NCBI GenBank assembly: GCA_900472625.1
Contig: UCIT01000022.1
Location: 1-64,000, forward strand
DNA: 64,000 bases
Direction: 5' to 3'
Origin: Hyphomicrobiales bacterium
GTDB lineage: Bacteria > Pseudomonadota > Alphaproteobacteria > Rhizobiales > Rhizobiaceae
The position numbers were made by a program, and so were the translations under genes. The notes under the pieces are model-generated. The model did not search any database. It was not told the DNA's origin and was given only the letters and a program-made list of their open reading frames with translations. Position 1 is the first letter of the stretch. Every line of letters begins with the position of its first letter. Positions 44,898 through 54,362 of this stretch are shown here, piece after piece.

Positions 44898-45047
44898 ACC
44901 CCCCTCTGCCCTGCCGGGCATCTCCCCCTCAAGGGGGGAGATTGGCTAGTAGCAACCGCTCGCTCTCCATCCATTGTTTGGCGAAAACATAGCCACAAGT
45001 CGATCTCCCCCCTTGAGGGGGAGATGTCCGGCAGGACAGAGGGGGGT
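44898..45047. repeat. intra-operon palindromic mosaic repeat (RIME-like)
   Basis: The left arm 44898-44942 and right arm 45003-45047 are inverted repeats of about 45 bases with only two mismatches. Each contains the small inner palindrome CCCCTCAAGGGG or its variant. The 60-base centre is unrelated. The element sits inside the operon, between the binding-protein and ATPase genes, where it can form a long stem in the mRNA. It is related to the elements at 19.1 and 35.9 kb. Confidence 0.85.
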
Positions 45048-45092
45048 GTGCCCCACGGCACAAAGACCACCCCAACACCCGAGGAGCCACCC

Positions 45093-46079
45093 ATGACCCC
45101 CGCCGTCCGCTTCCAGCAGGTCTCCCGCCACTTCGGCCCTGTGCGCGCCGTCGATGGCGTCGATCTTACGATCGCGCCCGGCGAGTTCTTCGCCATGCTC
45201 GGCCCCTCCGGCTCCGGCAAGACCACCTGCCTGCGCCTGATCGCCGGCTTCGAGCAGCCGACTGCGGGCCATATCGAGATCTTCGGCGAGACCGCCGAAG
45301 GCGTGCCGCCCTATCGACGCAACGTCAACACCGTGTTCCAGGACTACGCGCTCTTCCCGCATCTCAACATCCTCGACAACGTCGCCTATGGGCTGATGGT
45401 CAAGGGAACAGGTAAGCTCGAACGCACCAAGGCCGCCGAGCAGGCGCTGGAACTGGTAAAACTCCCCGGCTACGGCACCCGCAAGCCCGGCCAGCTCTCC
45501 GGCGGCCAGCGGCAGCGCGTGGCGCTCGCCCGGGCTCTGGTCAACAAGCCGAAAGTGCTGCTCCTCGACGAACCGCTCGGCGCGCTCGATCTGAAGCTGC
45601 GCGAGCAGATGCAGGAGGAGCTGAAGAGCCTGCAGCGGGCGCTCGGCATCACCTTCGTCTTCGTCACCCACGATCAAGGCGAAGCGCTGTCGATGGCCGA
45701 CCGCGTCGCCGTCTTCAACGACGGCGGCATCGTCCAGGAAGGCACGCCGCAGGATATCTACAACAGGCCGAAGACCCGCTTCGTCGCCGATTTCGTCGGT
45801 TCCTCCAATGTCATCGCGCCCGAGCTGATGATCGCTCTCGGCGGCGAGAAGCGCTGGGCGAGCCTGCGCCCCGAGGCGATCCGCCTCGCCGGCGACGGTG
45901 TCGAATCCCGCGTCGAAAACGCCAGCTTCCTCGGCGCCGCCACCCGCCTCACCGTCGCCGCCAAGGGCACCCGCCTGCACGTCATGCTGCCTGCGGGCGC
46001 AGCCGTGCCCGAGGTCGGCGCCAACGTCCGCCTCGCCTGGCAGCCGCTCGACGTGCACTACATGGACGACGCCGCATGA
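45093..46079 (+). CDS. ydcT: polyamine-type ABC transporter ATP-binding protein
   Basis: A 328-residue PotA-like ATPase. Walker A is GPSGSGKTT, Q-loop VFQDYALFPHL, signature LSGGQRQR, Walker B LLLDEPLGALD, switch VTHDQGEAL. The C-terminal TOBE-type domain starts at about residue 245 with WASLRPEAIRLAG. ATG 45093 follows GAGGAG; an in-frame start at 45024 would lie in the repeat and was rejected. Its stop overlaps the next start as ATGA. Confidence 0.93.
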   Translation: MTPAVRFQQVSRHFGPVRAVDGVDLTIAPGEFFAMLGPSGSGKTTCLRLIAGFEQPTAGHIEIFGETAEGVPPYRRNVNTVFQDYALFPHLNILDNVAYGLMVKGTGKLERTKAAEQALELVKLPGYGTRKPGQLSGGQRQRVALARALVNKPKVLLLDEPLGALDLKLREQMQEELKSLQRALGITFVFVTHDQGEALSMADRVAVFNDGGIVQEGTPQDIYNRPKTRFVADFVGSSNVIAPELMIALGGEKRWASLRPEAIRLAGDGVESRVENASFLGAATRLTVAAKGTRLHVMLPAGAAVPEVGANVRLAWQPLDVHYMDDAA

Positions 46080-47044
46080 CCGCGCTGGCGCTCAACCCGA
46101 CCGAACAGGCCACATCGATCCTGCCGGGCCGGGGCGGCTTTTTCGGCAGCCTCTCGGATGCCTTCTGGCGACACCCGAAGCTGCTGCTGTTCCTGATGCT
46201 GACGCCGCCGCTGCTCTGGCTTGGGATCATCTATATCGGCTCGCTGCTGGCACTGTTGCTGCAGAGCTTCTTCTCGATCGACGATTTCTCCGGGCTGGTG
46301 AACTACGAGTTCACGCTCGCCACCTACGCGCAACTCCTGAACCCCACCAACTTCGACATCATCGTCCGCACGGTGCTGATGGCAGCACTTGTGACGCTCG
46401 CCTCCGCGGTCGTCGCCTTCCCGATCGCCTACTACGCCGCCCGCTACGCCAAGGGAAAATGGAAGGCGCTGTTCTATCTCGGCGTGATGCTGCCGCTGTG
46501 GTCGAGCTATCTGGTCAAGATCTACGCCTGGAAGCTGATCCTCGCCAAGGAAGGCATCCTCACCTGGATCTTCGCCAAGCTGCACCTCTCGTGGCTGCTC
46601 GACGGCGTCCTTTCGCTCCCCGTCATCGGCGGCAACTCGCTGTCGGTCAGCTACATCGGCACCTTCCTGGTCTTCGTCTATGTCTGGCTGCCCTACATGA
46701 TCCTACCGACGCAGGCAGCACTCGAACGCGTGCAGGGCAACCTGATCGAGGCCTCCTCCGATCTCGGCGCCACGCCGAGCCAGACCTTCCGCACCGTGCT
46801 CTTCCCGCTGGCGCTGCCCGGCATCGTCGCCGGCTCGATCTTCACCTTCTCGCTGACCTTGGGCGACTACATCATCCCGCAGATCATCGGTTCCTCACGC
46901 CTCTTCATCGGCCAGGCTGTCTATGCGCAGCAGGGCACGGCCGGCAACGTGCCGCTCGCCGCCGCCTTCTCCGTCGTCCCCATCGTCATCATGGCCGTCT
47001 ATCTCTGGCTGGCGAAGAAACAGGGAGCTTTCGATGCGCTCTGA
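46076..47044 (+). CDS. ydcU: polyamine-type ABC transporter permease (PotB-like)
   Basis: A 322-residue inner-membrane permease with six main helices and a long N-terminal segment. The first helix is [23 protein letters not shown]. The coupling loop is [20 protein letters not shown] (EAA-type). Start and stop overlap with its neighbours on both sides, so translation is coupled to the ATPase and to the second permease. Confidence 0.93.
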   Translation: MTALALNPTEQATSILPGRGGFFGSLSDAFWRHPKLLLFLMLTPPLLWLGIIYIGSLLALLLQSFFSIDDFSGLVNYEFTLATYAQLLNPTNFDIIVRTVLMAALVTLASAVVAFPIAYYAARYAKGKWKALFYLGVMLPLWSSYLVKIYAWKLILAKEGILTWIFAKLHLSWLLDGVLSLPVIGGNSLSVSYIGTFLVFVYVWLPYMILPTQAALERVQGNLIEASSDLGATPSQTFRTVLFPLALPGIVAGSIFTFSLTLGDYIIPQIIGSSRLFIGQAVYAQQGTAGNVPLAAAFSVVPIVIMAVYLWLAKKQGAFDAL

Positions 47045-47849
47045 CCGTGGCCAACGCTCGCCGCTGCTCCTGAAGATCGCCGCCGCCGGCGGCCTGCTCT
47101 TCCTGCACCTGCCGATCCTCTTGATCTTCGTCTACGCCTTCACGACGGAGGAAAAGAGCTATCAGTGGCCGCCGCCGGGGCTGACGACGCAGTGGCTCGC
47201 CGTTGCCTGGAACCGCCCTGATGTCTGGGCCGCGCTTGGCCTCTCGGTACAGGTCGCCTGCATCGCCACCGCGATCGCCCTTGTGCTCGGCACGCTCTGC
47301 GCCGCCGCCGTCAGCCAAACGAAATTCTTCGGCCGCGAGGCGATCTCGCTGCTGGTCATCCTGCCGATCGCGCTGCCAGGCATCATCACCGGCATCGCGC
47401 TGCGCTCCGCCTTCAGCCTGTTCGACATCCCGTTCTCGGTCTGGACGATCGTGCTCGGCCACGCCACCTTCTGCGTGGTGGTCGTCTACAACAACGCCGT
47501 CGCCCGTTTCCGCCGCACCCAGGGCTCTCTGATCGAGGCCTCTATGGATCTCGGCGCCGATGGCTTCCAGACCTTCCGCCACGTCATCCTGCCGAACATC
47601 GGCACGGCGCTGCTGGCCGGCGGCATGCTGGCCTTCGCGCTGTCCTTCGACGAGGTCATCGTCACCACCTTTACCGGCGGCCAGCAGTCGACGCTGCCGA
47701 TCTGGATGCTGGAAGAACTCATCCGCCCGCGCCAGCGCCCCGTCACCAACGTGGTCGCCATGGTCGTCGTGCTCGTCACTTTCCTGCCGATCCTGGCAGC
47801 CTATTACCTCACACGCGACGGCGATCAGGTCGCCGGCGCCGGAAAGTAA
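47034..47849 (+). CDS. ydcV: polyamine-type ABC transporter permease (PotC-like)
   Basis: A 271-residue permease. The first helix is [21 protein letters not shown], and the EAA-type loop is [23 protein letters not shown] 47034 overlaps the end of the previous permease gene by 11 bases. It forms the channel together with that protein. Confidence 0.93.
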   Translation: MRSDRGQRSPLLLKIAAAGGLLFLHLPILLIFVYAFTTEEKSYQWPPPGLTTQWLAVAWNRPDVWAALGLSVQVACIATAIALVLGTLCAAAVSQTKFFGREAISLLVILPIALPGIITGIALRSAFSLFDIPFSVWTIVLGHATFCVVVVYNNAVARFRRTQGSLIEASMDLGADGFQTFRHVILPNIGTALLAGGMLAFALSFDEVIVTTFTGGQQSTLPIWMLEELIRPRQRPVTNVVAMVVVLVTFLPILAAYYLTRDGDQVAGAGK

Positions 47850-47901
47850 ACAGGAGGCGGGATAACCCCCATCCCGCCCACATCAGACAAGGGAGAACAT
47901 C

Positions 47902-49329
47902 ATGGACACCGCGATGCTGATTGGATCCCGCTTCGAAGCGGGCACCGAGAACGAGGAAACCATCCTCAACCCGAAGACCGGCGAGACCGTGCTGAACCTG
48001 CCGGAGGCCTCGCTCGGCCAGATAGACGCCGCCGTCGATGCCGCCGAAAAGGCCTTCACCGCCTGGTCGCAGACGACGCCGGGCGAGCGCTCCAATTACC
48101 TCCTGAAGATCGCCGACGCGATCGAAAGGGATGCCGAAGGCTTCGCGGCGCTGGAAGCGCTGAACTGCGGCAAGCCGATCAACGCCGTGCTCAACGATGA
48201 AATCCCAGCCATCGTCGATTGCTACCGCTTCTTCGCCGGCGCCGTGCGCAACCTGCATGGCCCTGTTGCCGGCGAATACCTGCCCGGCCACACCTCGATG
48301 ATCCGCCGCGACGCCGTCGGCATCGTCGGCTCGATCGCGCCCTGGAACTACCCGCTGATGATGATGGCCTGGAAGCTGGCGCCGGCCATTGCCGGCGGCA
48401 ACACCGTGGTCTTCAAGCCCTCCGAGCAGACGCCGCTGACGGCGCTGAAGATGGCCAAGCTCCTCTCCGAGATCCTGCCCGAAGGTGTCGTCAACGTCAT
48501 TCTCGGCCGCGGCGAAAGCGTCGGCAACGCGCTGATCAACCACCCGAAGATTTCGATGTTGTCGATCACGGGCGACGTCGCCACAGGCAAGAAGGTGCTG
48601 ACCGCCGCCGCCAAGACCGTCAAGCGCACCCATCTGGAACTCGGCGGCAAGGCCCCCGTCATCGTCTTCGACGACGCCGATATCGACGCGGTCGTCTCCG
48701 GTATCCGCACCTTCGGCTATTACAATGCCGGCCAGGACTGCACCGCCGCCTGTCGCATCTATGCCGACGCCAAGGTCTACGACAGATTCGTTGCCGACCT
48801 CTCCTCGGCGGTGTCCTCGATCAAGTTCAACCTCGCCGACGACAGCGAAAACGAGATCGGCCCGCTGATCTCCAAGCGCCAGCGCGACCGCGTCGAAAGT
48901 TTCGTGGCGCGTGCCGGCGAGCACAAGCACATGGAAATCACCACGGGCGGCAAGACATCAGGCGACAAGGGCTTCTTCTACACGCCGACCGTCATCGCGG
49001 GCGCCACGCAGGAAGACGAGATCGTCCGCCGCGAGGTCTTCGGTCCCGTCGTCTCGGTCACCCGCTTCACCGACGTCGAGGATGCCGTCACCTGGGCCAA
49101 CGACAGCGACTACGGGCTCGCCTCCTCGGTCTGGACCAAGGACATCAGCCGCGGCATGAAGACGGCGGCCCGCCTTCAGTATGGCTGCACCTGGATCAAC
49201 ACCCATTTCATGCTGACCAACGAGATGCCGCATGGCGGCCTGAAGCAGTCCGGTTACGGCAAGGACATGTCGGTCTACGCACTGGAAGACTATACCGCCG
49301 TCCGCCACGTGATGATCAACCACGGCTGA
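47902..49329 (+). CDS. patD: aminobutyraldehyde dehydrogenase
   Basis: A 475-residue NAD-dependent aldehyde dehydrogenase, most like gamma-aminobutyraldehyde dehydrogenases that produce GABA from putrescine-derived 4-aminobutanal. The catalytic Cys is in [11 protein letters not shown], a PatD-like signature, and the general-base Glu in HLELGGKAP. Cofactor-binding segments are APWNYPLMM and [10 protein letters not shown] ribosome site GGGAG lies before ATG 47902. Operon position after a polyamine transporter supports the substrate. The matching putrescine aminotransferase is not in the window. Confidence 0.9.
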   Translation: MDTAMLIGSRFEAGTENEETILNPKTGETVLNLPEASLGQIDAAVDAAEKAFTAWSQTTPGERSNYLLKIADAIERDAEGFAALEALNCGKPINAVLNDEIPAIVDCYRFFAGAVRNLHGPVAGEYLPGHTSMIRRDAVGIVGSIAPWNYPLMMMAWKLAPAIAGGNTVVFKPSEQTPLTALKMAKLLSEILPEGVVNVILGRGESVGNALINHPKISMLSITGDVATGKKVLTAAAKTVKRTHLELGGKAPVIVFDDADIDAVVSGIRTFGYYNAGQDCTAACRIYADAKVYDRFVADLSSAVSSIKFNLADDSENEIGPLISKRQRDRVESFVARAGEHKHMEITTGGKTSGDKGFFYTPTVIAGATQEDEIVRREVFGPVVSVTRFTDVEDAVTWANDSDYGLASSVWTKDISRGMKTAARLQYGCTWINTHFMLTNEMPHGGLKQSGYGKDMSVYALEDYTAVRHVMINHG

Positions 49330-49425
49330 TACGGCCTCGTTTCAACGATCGACGCCGCCGCAATTGAACGCGGCGGCGCCGCCGTTGGCAAGACGGCGAA
49401 AAATGGCGGCTATCTCATTGGATAT

Positions 49426-49450
49426 GGAACCTTTTTCCACCTGAAGCGTC
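49426..49450 (+). promoter_or_regulatory. candidate EcfG (general stress sigma) promoter
   Basis: GGAAC (49426-49430), 16 bases, then CGTC (49447-49450). The alphaproteobacterial general stress factor EcfG recognises GGAAC-N16/17-CGTT, so this differs at one base. It lies about 30 bases upstream of the DUF1328 start, a sensible distance. Confidence 0.45.
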
Positions 49451-49480
49451 TTCTTCCCACCAACAAGAAGGAACACTTCC

Positions 49481-49654
49481 ATGCTGAAATGGGCTCTCAT
49501 CTTTTTCGTGGTTTCGCTGATCGCCGGCTTCTTCGGTTTCTCCGGTATATCGGCCGCGACCGCGACCGTCGCCCGAGTCCTCTTCGGTATCGCGCTGGTG
49601 ATCTTCCTGATCTTCCTGGTGCTGGCGCTGTTGGCCGGACAGGCGATCCTATAA
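49481..49654 (+). CDS. DUF1328 small membrane protein
   Basis: A 57-residue protein starting [20 protein letters not shown], with two hydrophobic helices (about residues 3-21 and 30-53) and ending in GQAIL. This is the DUF1328/YtjA family of tiny membrane proteins, often stress-induced; function unknown. AAGAAGGAA forms a ribosome site 6-10 bases upstream. Its last 6 bases overlap the end of the convergent cyclase gene. It is upstream of no other gene on its strand. Confidence 0.85.
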   Translation: MLKWALIFFVVSLIAGFFGFSGISAATATVARVLFGIALVIFLIFLVLALLAGQAIL

Positions 49655-50869
49655 TCTGCGCGTGACCGAATAGAGCAACACTGGCTCCGGCAGCCCTTTC
49701 AGGGATAACGGTGCCAATGGAATAAAATCGGTCGCATCGAAGTTGCCTGCCGCGTCGCCATGAGTGCTGCGGCAGGCAAGTATTTGTGACGGGGCGGCGG
49801 CCGCCGCGATGCGAGCCGCCAGGTTGACTGTCTGGCCGAAGATATCGCCATCGCGCGGCACCACCTGCCCAGTCGCCACGCCGACCCTGACATCCGGCAA
49901 GTCATGCGCGGCGCTTTGCTCGACCAGCGAGAGTGCGGTCCGTAGCGCCGCACCGGAATCGGGAAACAGCATCATCACCCCATCGCCGAGCGGCTTGACG
50001 ATACGACCGCCGAAATTGCTGCACAGCCTTTGCGCCAGCGCCTCGAAACCGGCCGCCTTTTCCGCGGCCTTGAGGTCGCCGATATCCTGCGTCAGCGCCG
50101 TGAAGCCGGAAAGATCGGCGAAGGCCACGGCAGGCAGCGGCCGGTCCGCTTCGGCATCCAACCATCGATCATCCCCCACACCGCGCAGCGCCTCCTGCAG
50201 CCTGCCGACGACGTTGTCGAACACCGCTTCTTCAAGCAGGCGCCGCTGCAGTAGGAAGAGCATGCGCATGCCGATCCGCTGCAATTCCAGCCGCTTCGCG
50301 GCGCCCGCCGCCAGCACCTCGCGATGGCCAAGCCCGGCCTGAAGCATCGGCGCTTCCACTTCCGAGCGAAACAGGTCGCGCATGGTATCAACGCAGCGCC
50401 GCATGGATTGTCCGAACACCCTGAGAACCCTGTGCATCCCGTCGCCGGAAGCACCGAGAGCGACGCATTCCGCGACCAGCCGGATGAACTCCAGATCATC
50501 CTCCCTGAGCGCGCGGACCGGCGACATCGGCGGCAGGCCGGCGCTGGAGTGCAGGGCATTGAGCTTTTCGAGATCGAGCGGCGAGCGTTCTAGCGCCGCC
50601 GAGAGCGGCGTTTGCGAGATCGTTACCGGCTCGAACATCAGCTGGCTCGCGAAATCCAGTGATACCACCTGCCGCCGCAGCCCTTCCGCCAGCGTCTCCA
50701 GCGCAATGCCGGCATCGTTGAGCGCCAGCACCAGCCGCAACCGGCTGACGTCGCTACCGGCATAACCGGCCGCACCCGCCTCGATGATCCGCGACTGCTC
50801 GATTTGCTGTAGCCGATCATCATCGCAGCCGGCCAGAGACGCCAACATTTCACGGGACAAGACATCCAT
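49649..50869 (-). CDS. class III adenylate cyclase with MerR-like N-terminal domain
   Basis: A 406-residue cyclase. The C-terminal catalytic domain (about residues 240-400) has the metal Asp residues in [10 protein letters not shown] and [10 protein letters not shown], then [13 protein letters not shown] with the Asn and Arg needed for catalysis. The N-terminal 60 residues ([43 protein letters not shown]) look like a MerR-type helix-turn-helix, followed by about 170 helical residues. This layout resembles cyclases with an autoregulatory N-terminal domain, such as mycobacterial Rv1264, and has no membrane helix. It is probably cytoplasmic. Product (cAMP versus cGMP) is not proven. Confidence 0.88.
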   Translation of the reverse strand: MDVLSREMLASLAGCDDDRLQQIEQSRIIEAGAAGYAGSDVSRLRLVLALNDAGIALETLAEGLRRQVVSLDFASQLMFEPVTISQTPLSAALERSPLDLEKLNALHSSAGLPPMSPVRALREDDLEFIRLVAECVALGASGDGMHRVLRVFGQSMRRCVDTMRDLFRSEVEAPMLQAGLGHREVLAAGAAKRLELQRIGMRMLFLLQRRLLEEAVFDNVVGRLQEALRGVGDDRWLDAEADRPLPAVAFADLSGFTALTQDIGDLKAAEKAAGFEALAQRLCSNFGGRIVKPLGDGVMMLFPDSGAALRTALSLVEQSAAHDLPDVRVGVATGQVVPRDGDIFGQTVNLAARIAAAAAPSQILACRSTHGDAAGNFDATDFIPLAPLSLKGLPEPVLLYSVTRRL

Positions 50870-50940
50870 GAAACAACCCCAGGTGAATGAAAACTCTCAT
50901 ACACCAAAATGCATCGAGGCTCTATTCCCGGACGCTACTT

Positions 50941-51630
50941 CTAAAGGAGGCTTGCTCCGACATTGATGGCGAGCGCCAGGATCGTCGTGTTGAACAGGAA
51001 TGACAGCACGGAATGCAGCAGCGTCAGCTTGCGCATGACGGTGGAGCTGGTTGCCACGTCGGCGGTTTGCGAGGCGACGCCGATGGTGAAGGAATAGTAG
51101 AGAAAATCCCAGTAGACGGGCTCGTCGAGCCCCTCCGGGAACTTTAACCCGTCGCCCTTGACGCCGTCGCCGTCATCGTCGCCGCCATAGTAGCGGTGCG
51201 CATAGTGCAGAGTGAACAGCGTGTGCAGGAACACCCAGGAAATCAGGATGGTGGCGATCGCCACCATGGCCCGCGCCAGCGCCGCGCCGGGCGCCGCATC
51301 TTTCACTTGATGCAGTTCGAGACCGATGCCGGCAATGCTGGCAAGGGCTGCCGCGATCGACAGGAACATCAGAAGTGTGTCGGAAAAGTCGAGATCCGCC
51401 GAGCGCTTGCGGATCGTCGCGACGCTCGCCCTGAGCATGCGGCGCCAAGTGGCGGCGATGAACAGCAGGGCGGAGACGTTCCAGCCGGCCAGCAGGTTGC
51501 GGGCGTTGACCTCGCGCGTCGTCAGCAGCAGGAACACCAACAGGCCTGCCAGGATGGCGATCGCGAAGATCACGTGCTTGCGCAGCAGCTGCAGGATGCG
51601 GCTCGTCTCGCCTTGTCTGTCGTCTGCCAT
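50941..51630 (-). CDS. DUF1345 membrane protein
   Basis: A 229-residue protein of the DUF1345 family with about five helices: residues 12-30, 44-60, 85-105, 122-145 and 200-225. It has characteristic WVFLHTLFTLHYAHRYY and YWDFLYYSFTIGVASQTADV, which recalls the pore region of small ion channels. Function is unknown. There is a short Asp-Gly-rich insertion (GGDDDGDGVKGDG). It stands alone, downstream of the SDR gene on the same strand at about 65 bases beyond its stop. Confidence 0.87.
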   Translation of the reverse strand: MADDRQGETSRILQLLRKHVIFAIAILAGLLVFLLLTTREVNARNLLAGWNVSALLFIAATWRRMLRASVATIRKRSADLDFSDTLLMFLSIAAALASIAGIGLELHQVKDAAPGAALARAMVAIATILISWVFLHTLFTLHYAHRYYGGDDDGDGVKGDGLKFPEGLDEPVYWDFLYYSFTIGVASQTADVATSSTVMRKLTLLHSVLSFLFNTTILALAINVGASLL

Positions 51631-51695
51631 CGCCTGCTCCGCCGGTGCGAGATTGCCTTTGATATCAGCTTGATACCGGAAAGAGCAAGATGGCG

Positions 51696-52427
51696 TCAGC
51701 CGGTCCAGCCGCCATCGACGACATGGATCTGCCCGGTGGTGAACCCGGCCTCGTCACCGGCGAGATAGGTGACCAGCGCTGCGATCTCCTCCGGCGTGGC
51801 GATCCGCCCCATCGGCTGGCGGCCGATGAAATCCTTCAGCGCCTTGTCGTAATCGCCGGTGGCGCGCAGCCGTTCGTGCAGCGACGGGCTATCGACCGTG
51901 CCGGGGCAAATGGCGTTGGCGCGGATGCCCCGGGCGACGAAATCCGCGGCGATCGACTTCGTGAGACCGATGACGGCGGCCTTGGAGGCGCTGTAGGCGA
52001 AGCGGTTCGATACGCCCTTCACGCTCGAAGCGACCGACGCCATGTTGACGATCGCGCCTTTGCCCTTCTCCAGCATGCCGGGCAGGAAGGTGCGGCAGGT
52101 GGTGTACATCGCCTTGGCGTTGAGATTGAACGAGAAGTCCCAGTCCTTTTCCTCGCAGTCGAGAATCGAGCCGGAATGGACGAAACCGGCGCAGTTGAAC
52201 AGCACGTCAATCGGGCCGATCTCGGCCGCGAAGGCGCGCACGGCATCGCCATCGAGCACGTCGAGAACCGTCGTCGTGGCGCCCTGAAGCGTCGACAGCG
52301 TCGCTTGGTTGATGTCGGTGGCATGCACATGTGCGCCAAGCGAAGTGAACCGCTCGGCGCTGGCGCGGCCGATCCCCTGTCCGGCCGCCGTGACGACGAC
52401 TGTCTTGCCTTCCAGACCGTGGCTCAT
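51696..52427 (-). CDS. SDR family oxidoreductase, BDH2/DHRS6-like
   Basis: A 243-residue short-chain dehydrogenase. It has cofactor motif VTAAGQGIGRASA, then LFNCAGFVHSG, catalytic Ser in MASVASSVKG and YSASKAAVIG. The opening GLEGKTVVVTAAGQGIG is typical of the branch with 3-hydroxybutyrate (BDH2) and 2-keto-3-deoxy-L-fuconate dehydrogenases. ATG 52427 is supported by GGGGAGGAA. No sugar-acid pathway gene is beside it, so the substrate stays open. Confidence 0.9.
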   Translation of the reverse strand: MSHGLEGKTVVVTAAGQGIGRASAERFTSLGAHVHATDINQATLSTLQGATTTVLDVLDGDAVRAFAAEIGPIDVLFNCAGFVHSGSILDCEEKDWDFSFNLNAKAMYTTCRTFLPGMLEKGKGAIVNMASVASSVKGVSNRFAYSASKAAVIGLTKSIAADFVARGIRANAICPGTVDSPSLHERLRATGDYDKALKDFIGRQPMGRIATPEEIAALVTYLAGDEAGFTTGQIHVVDGGWTG

Positions 52428-52616
52428 AATTCCTCCCCATGAAGCATAGCGCCGTTGCGCATTCATTCATATGCAAACATTATATTCATTTCGCCGTCAA
52501 TGACATTGTCCGGCGCTGGACGCTAACGTGGCAAAAGACCCGCTGGCGCGGCAGAGGAATGTGAAAAGTCGATTTGGGATGAAAGTGGTTGAGGATTGCG
52601 TCCTCAGCGCATGAAA

Positions 52617-52650
52617 CAAAAAAGGCGGCCACCCTTTCGGATTGCCGCCC
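52617..52650 (-). terminator. lysS terminator
   Basis: On the minus strand, GGCGGC and GCCGCC arms (plus coordinates 52644-52649 and 52624-52629) with a 14-base loop are followed by a run of six or seven T. It lies 22 bases past the lysS stop. Confidence 0.82.
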
Positions 52651-52671
52651 TTTGCGTGTCGGTAAGCCGGC

Positions 52672-54165
52672 TCAGTCCGCCTTGGCGCGGCGGGCAGGGA
52701 AGAGGATGACGTCGCGGATCGACGGGGCATTGGTTAAGAGCATGATCAGGCGATCGACGCCGATGCCGAGGCCGCCGGCCGGCGGCATGCCCTGGTCGAT
52801 GGCGTCGAGGAATTCGTCGTCCAGCTGCTTGTCCTTCTCGCCGCGGGCATGGGCCTGTTCAAGCTGCTCGACCATGCGGCGGCGCTGCTCTTCCGGATCG
52901 TTGAGTTCCGAGAAGGCGTTGCCCAGTTCCCAGGCGTTGCAGTAGGTCTCGAAGCGCTCGACGAGGCGCGGCTCGCCCGGCACTTCCTTGGCGAAGGGTG
53001 AGATGTCCTTCGGGAAGTGGGTGACGTGGCTCGGCTGGATCAGCGTTCCCTCGACCTTCTCCTCGAAAATGAAGGCCAGGCATTCGCCCCAGGTCCAATC
53101 CTTCTCGACTTCGAAGCCGGCGGCCTTGGCAGCGGCGCGGGCCTCCTCGTCGGTCTTGATCGCCAGGAAGTCGATGCCGGTGACTTCCTTGACGGCGTCG
53201 GGCATCGGCACGCGCTTGAACGGACCCTTGAATGAGATCTGCTTGTCGCCGAAAGCGAAGTCGGTGGTGCCGTGGATCGACAGCGCCAGCGTCTCGAACA
53301 GCCGCTCGACGAGGTCCATGATGTCCTCGTAGTCGGCATAGGCCCAGTAGCACTCCATCATGGTGAACTCGGGATTATGCCGGGTCGAGACGCCTTCGTT
53401 GCGGAAGTTGCGGTTGATCTCGAACACCTTGTCGGTGAGGCCCGAGACCAGAGTGCGCTTCAGGAACAGTTCCGGCGCGATGCGCAGGTACATGTCGAGC
53501 TTCAGCGTGTTGTGGTGCGTCTTGAAGGGCTCGGCCGTGGCGCCGCCATAGACCGAATGCAGCATCGGCGTCTCGACTTCCATGAAGCCGTCGTTTTCCA
53601 TGAAACGGCGGATGCCGGAGACGATCTTCGAGCGCTGCTGGAAGCGCAGCTTGGATTCCTCGTTGCTGAGGATGTCGAGGTGGCGCTTGCGGTAGCGGAT
53701 CTCGACGTCGGCGATGCCGTTCCACTTCTCCGGCATCGGGAGAAGTGACTTGGTCAGCATGGTGATTTCGCGGGCGTTGATCGACAGTTCGCCACGCTTG
53801 GTGCGGCGCACGGTGCCGGTGACGCCGATGATGTCGCCGATATCGATCATCGCCAGGAGATTGCGCGCCTCTTCCGGCGTCACGTCCTTGTGGCTGAAGA
53901 TCTGGATCTTGGCGCCGGCGTCATGGATGTCCATGAACATGCCGGAGTTGCGCGAGGAGTAGACACGACCGGCGACGGTGACGACATCTGACGTCTCGAC
54001 GTCGGCTTCCAGATCCTTGTACTTCTCGACCAGCTCGGCATTGGTCATCGTGCGGTGGAAATGCGCCGGGTAGACGTCGCCGATCGTCTCGCGCAGCTTG
54101 GCAAGCTTCTGGGCGCGCACTTCGGTGGCGTCGGAGGAGAGGGTGGTTTCGGTCTTGTCGGTCAT
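52672..54165 (-). CDS. lysS: lysyl-tRNA synthetase (class II)
   Basis: A 497-residue class II lysyl-tRNA synthetase. The N-terminal anticodon-binding OB domain includes VTVAGRVYSSRNSGMFMDI and GVTGTVRRTKRGE. Motif 2 includes FRNEGVSTRHNPEFTMMECY; motif 3 is GLGIGVDRLIML. Length fits the family. It charges tRNA-Lys in the cytoplasm. It lies downstream of gltX on the same strand, with a palindromic repeat between them. Confidence 0.96.
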   Translation of the reverse strand: MTDKTETTLSSDATEVRAQKLAKLRETIGDVYPAHFHRTMTNAELVEKYKDLEADVETSDVVTVAGRVYSSRNSGMFMDIHDAGAKIQIFSHKDVTPEEARNLLAMIDIGDIIGVTGTVRRTKRGELSINAREITMLTKSLLPMPEKWNGIADVEIRYRKRHLDILSNEESKLRFQQRSKIVSGIRRFMENDGFMEVETPMLHSVYGGATAEPFKTHHNTLKLDMYLRIAPELFLKRTLVSGLTDKVFEINRNFRNEGVSTRHNPEFTMMECYWAYADYEDIMDLVERLFETLALSIHGTTDFAFGDKQISFKGPFKRVPMPDAVKEVTGIDFLAIKTDEEARAAAKAAGFEVEKDWTWGECLAFIFEEKVEGTLIQPSHVTHFPKDISPFAKEVPGEPRLVERFETYCNAWELGNAFSELNDPEEQRRRMVEQLEQAHARGEKDKQLDDEFLDAIDQGMPPAGGLGIGVDRLIMLLTNAPSIRDVILFPARRAKAD

Positions 54166-54192
54166 CGTTCGTTCCTATCGGTGCCTACTGCT

Positions 54193-54309
54193 CCCTCATT
54201 CCTGTGCTTGTCACAGGAATCCAGCCACGACGCGTCTGCGTCGTGAATGAGTCCCCGCGCCCAAGGACTTGGGCTTGCTGGATCCCTGTGACAAGCACAG
54301 GGATGAGGG
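54193..54309. repeat. long inverted repeat between gltX and lysS
   Basis: Arms of about 33 bases, starting at CCCTCATTCCTGTGCTTGTC (54193) and ending GACAAGCACAGGGATGAGGG (54309), match with two differences. They enclose a centre with an ACGACGCGTCTGCGTCGT hairpin and a CCAAGGACTTGG hairpin. The whole can fold into a cruciform or long mRNA stem. A different sequence family from the CCCCCTCA mosaics. Confidence 0.85.
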
Positions 54310-54362
54310 GCCGAGAGGGTGGTGTTCATTCCAATACAATTCTGCGTTCGAGCAGCCGTCTG

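Noticed and set aside
49353..49378. GC hairpin CGCCGCCGC / GCGGCGGCG after patD as a terminator
   Set aside because: The stem is perfect, but no T run follows, so an intrinsic terminator cannot be claimed.
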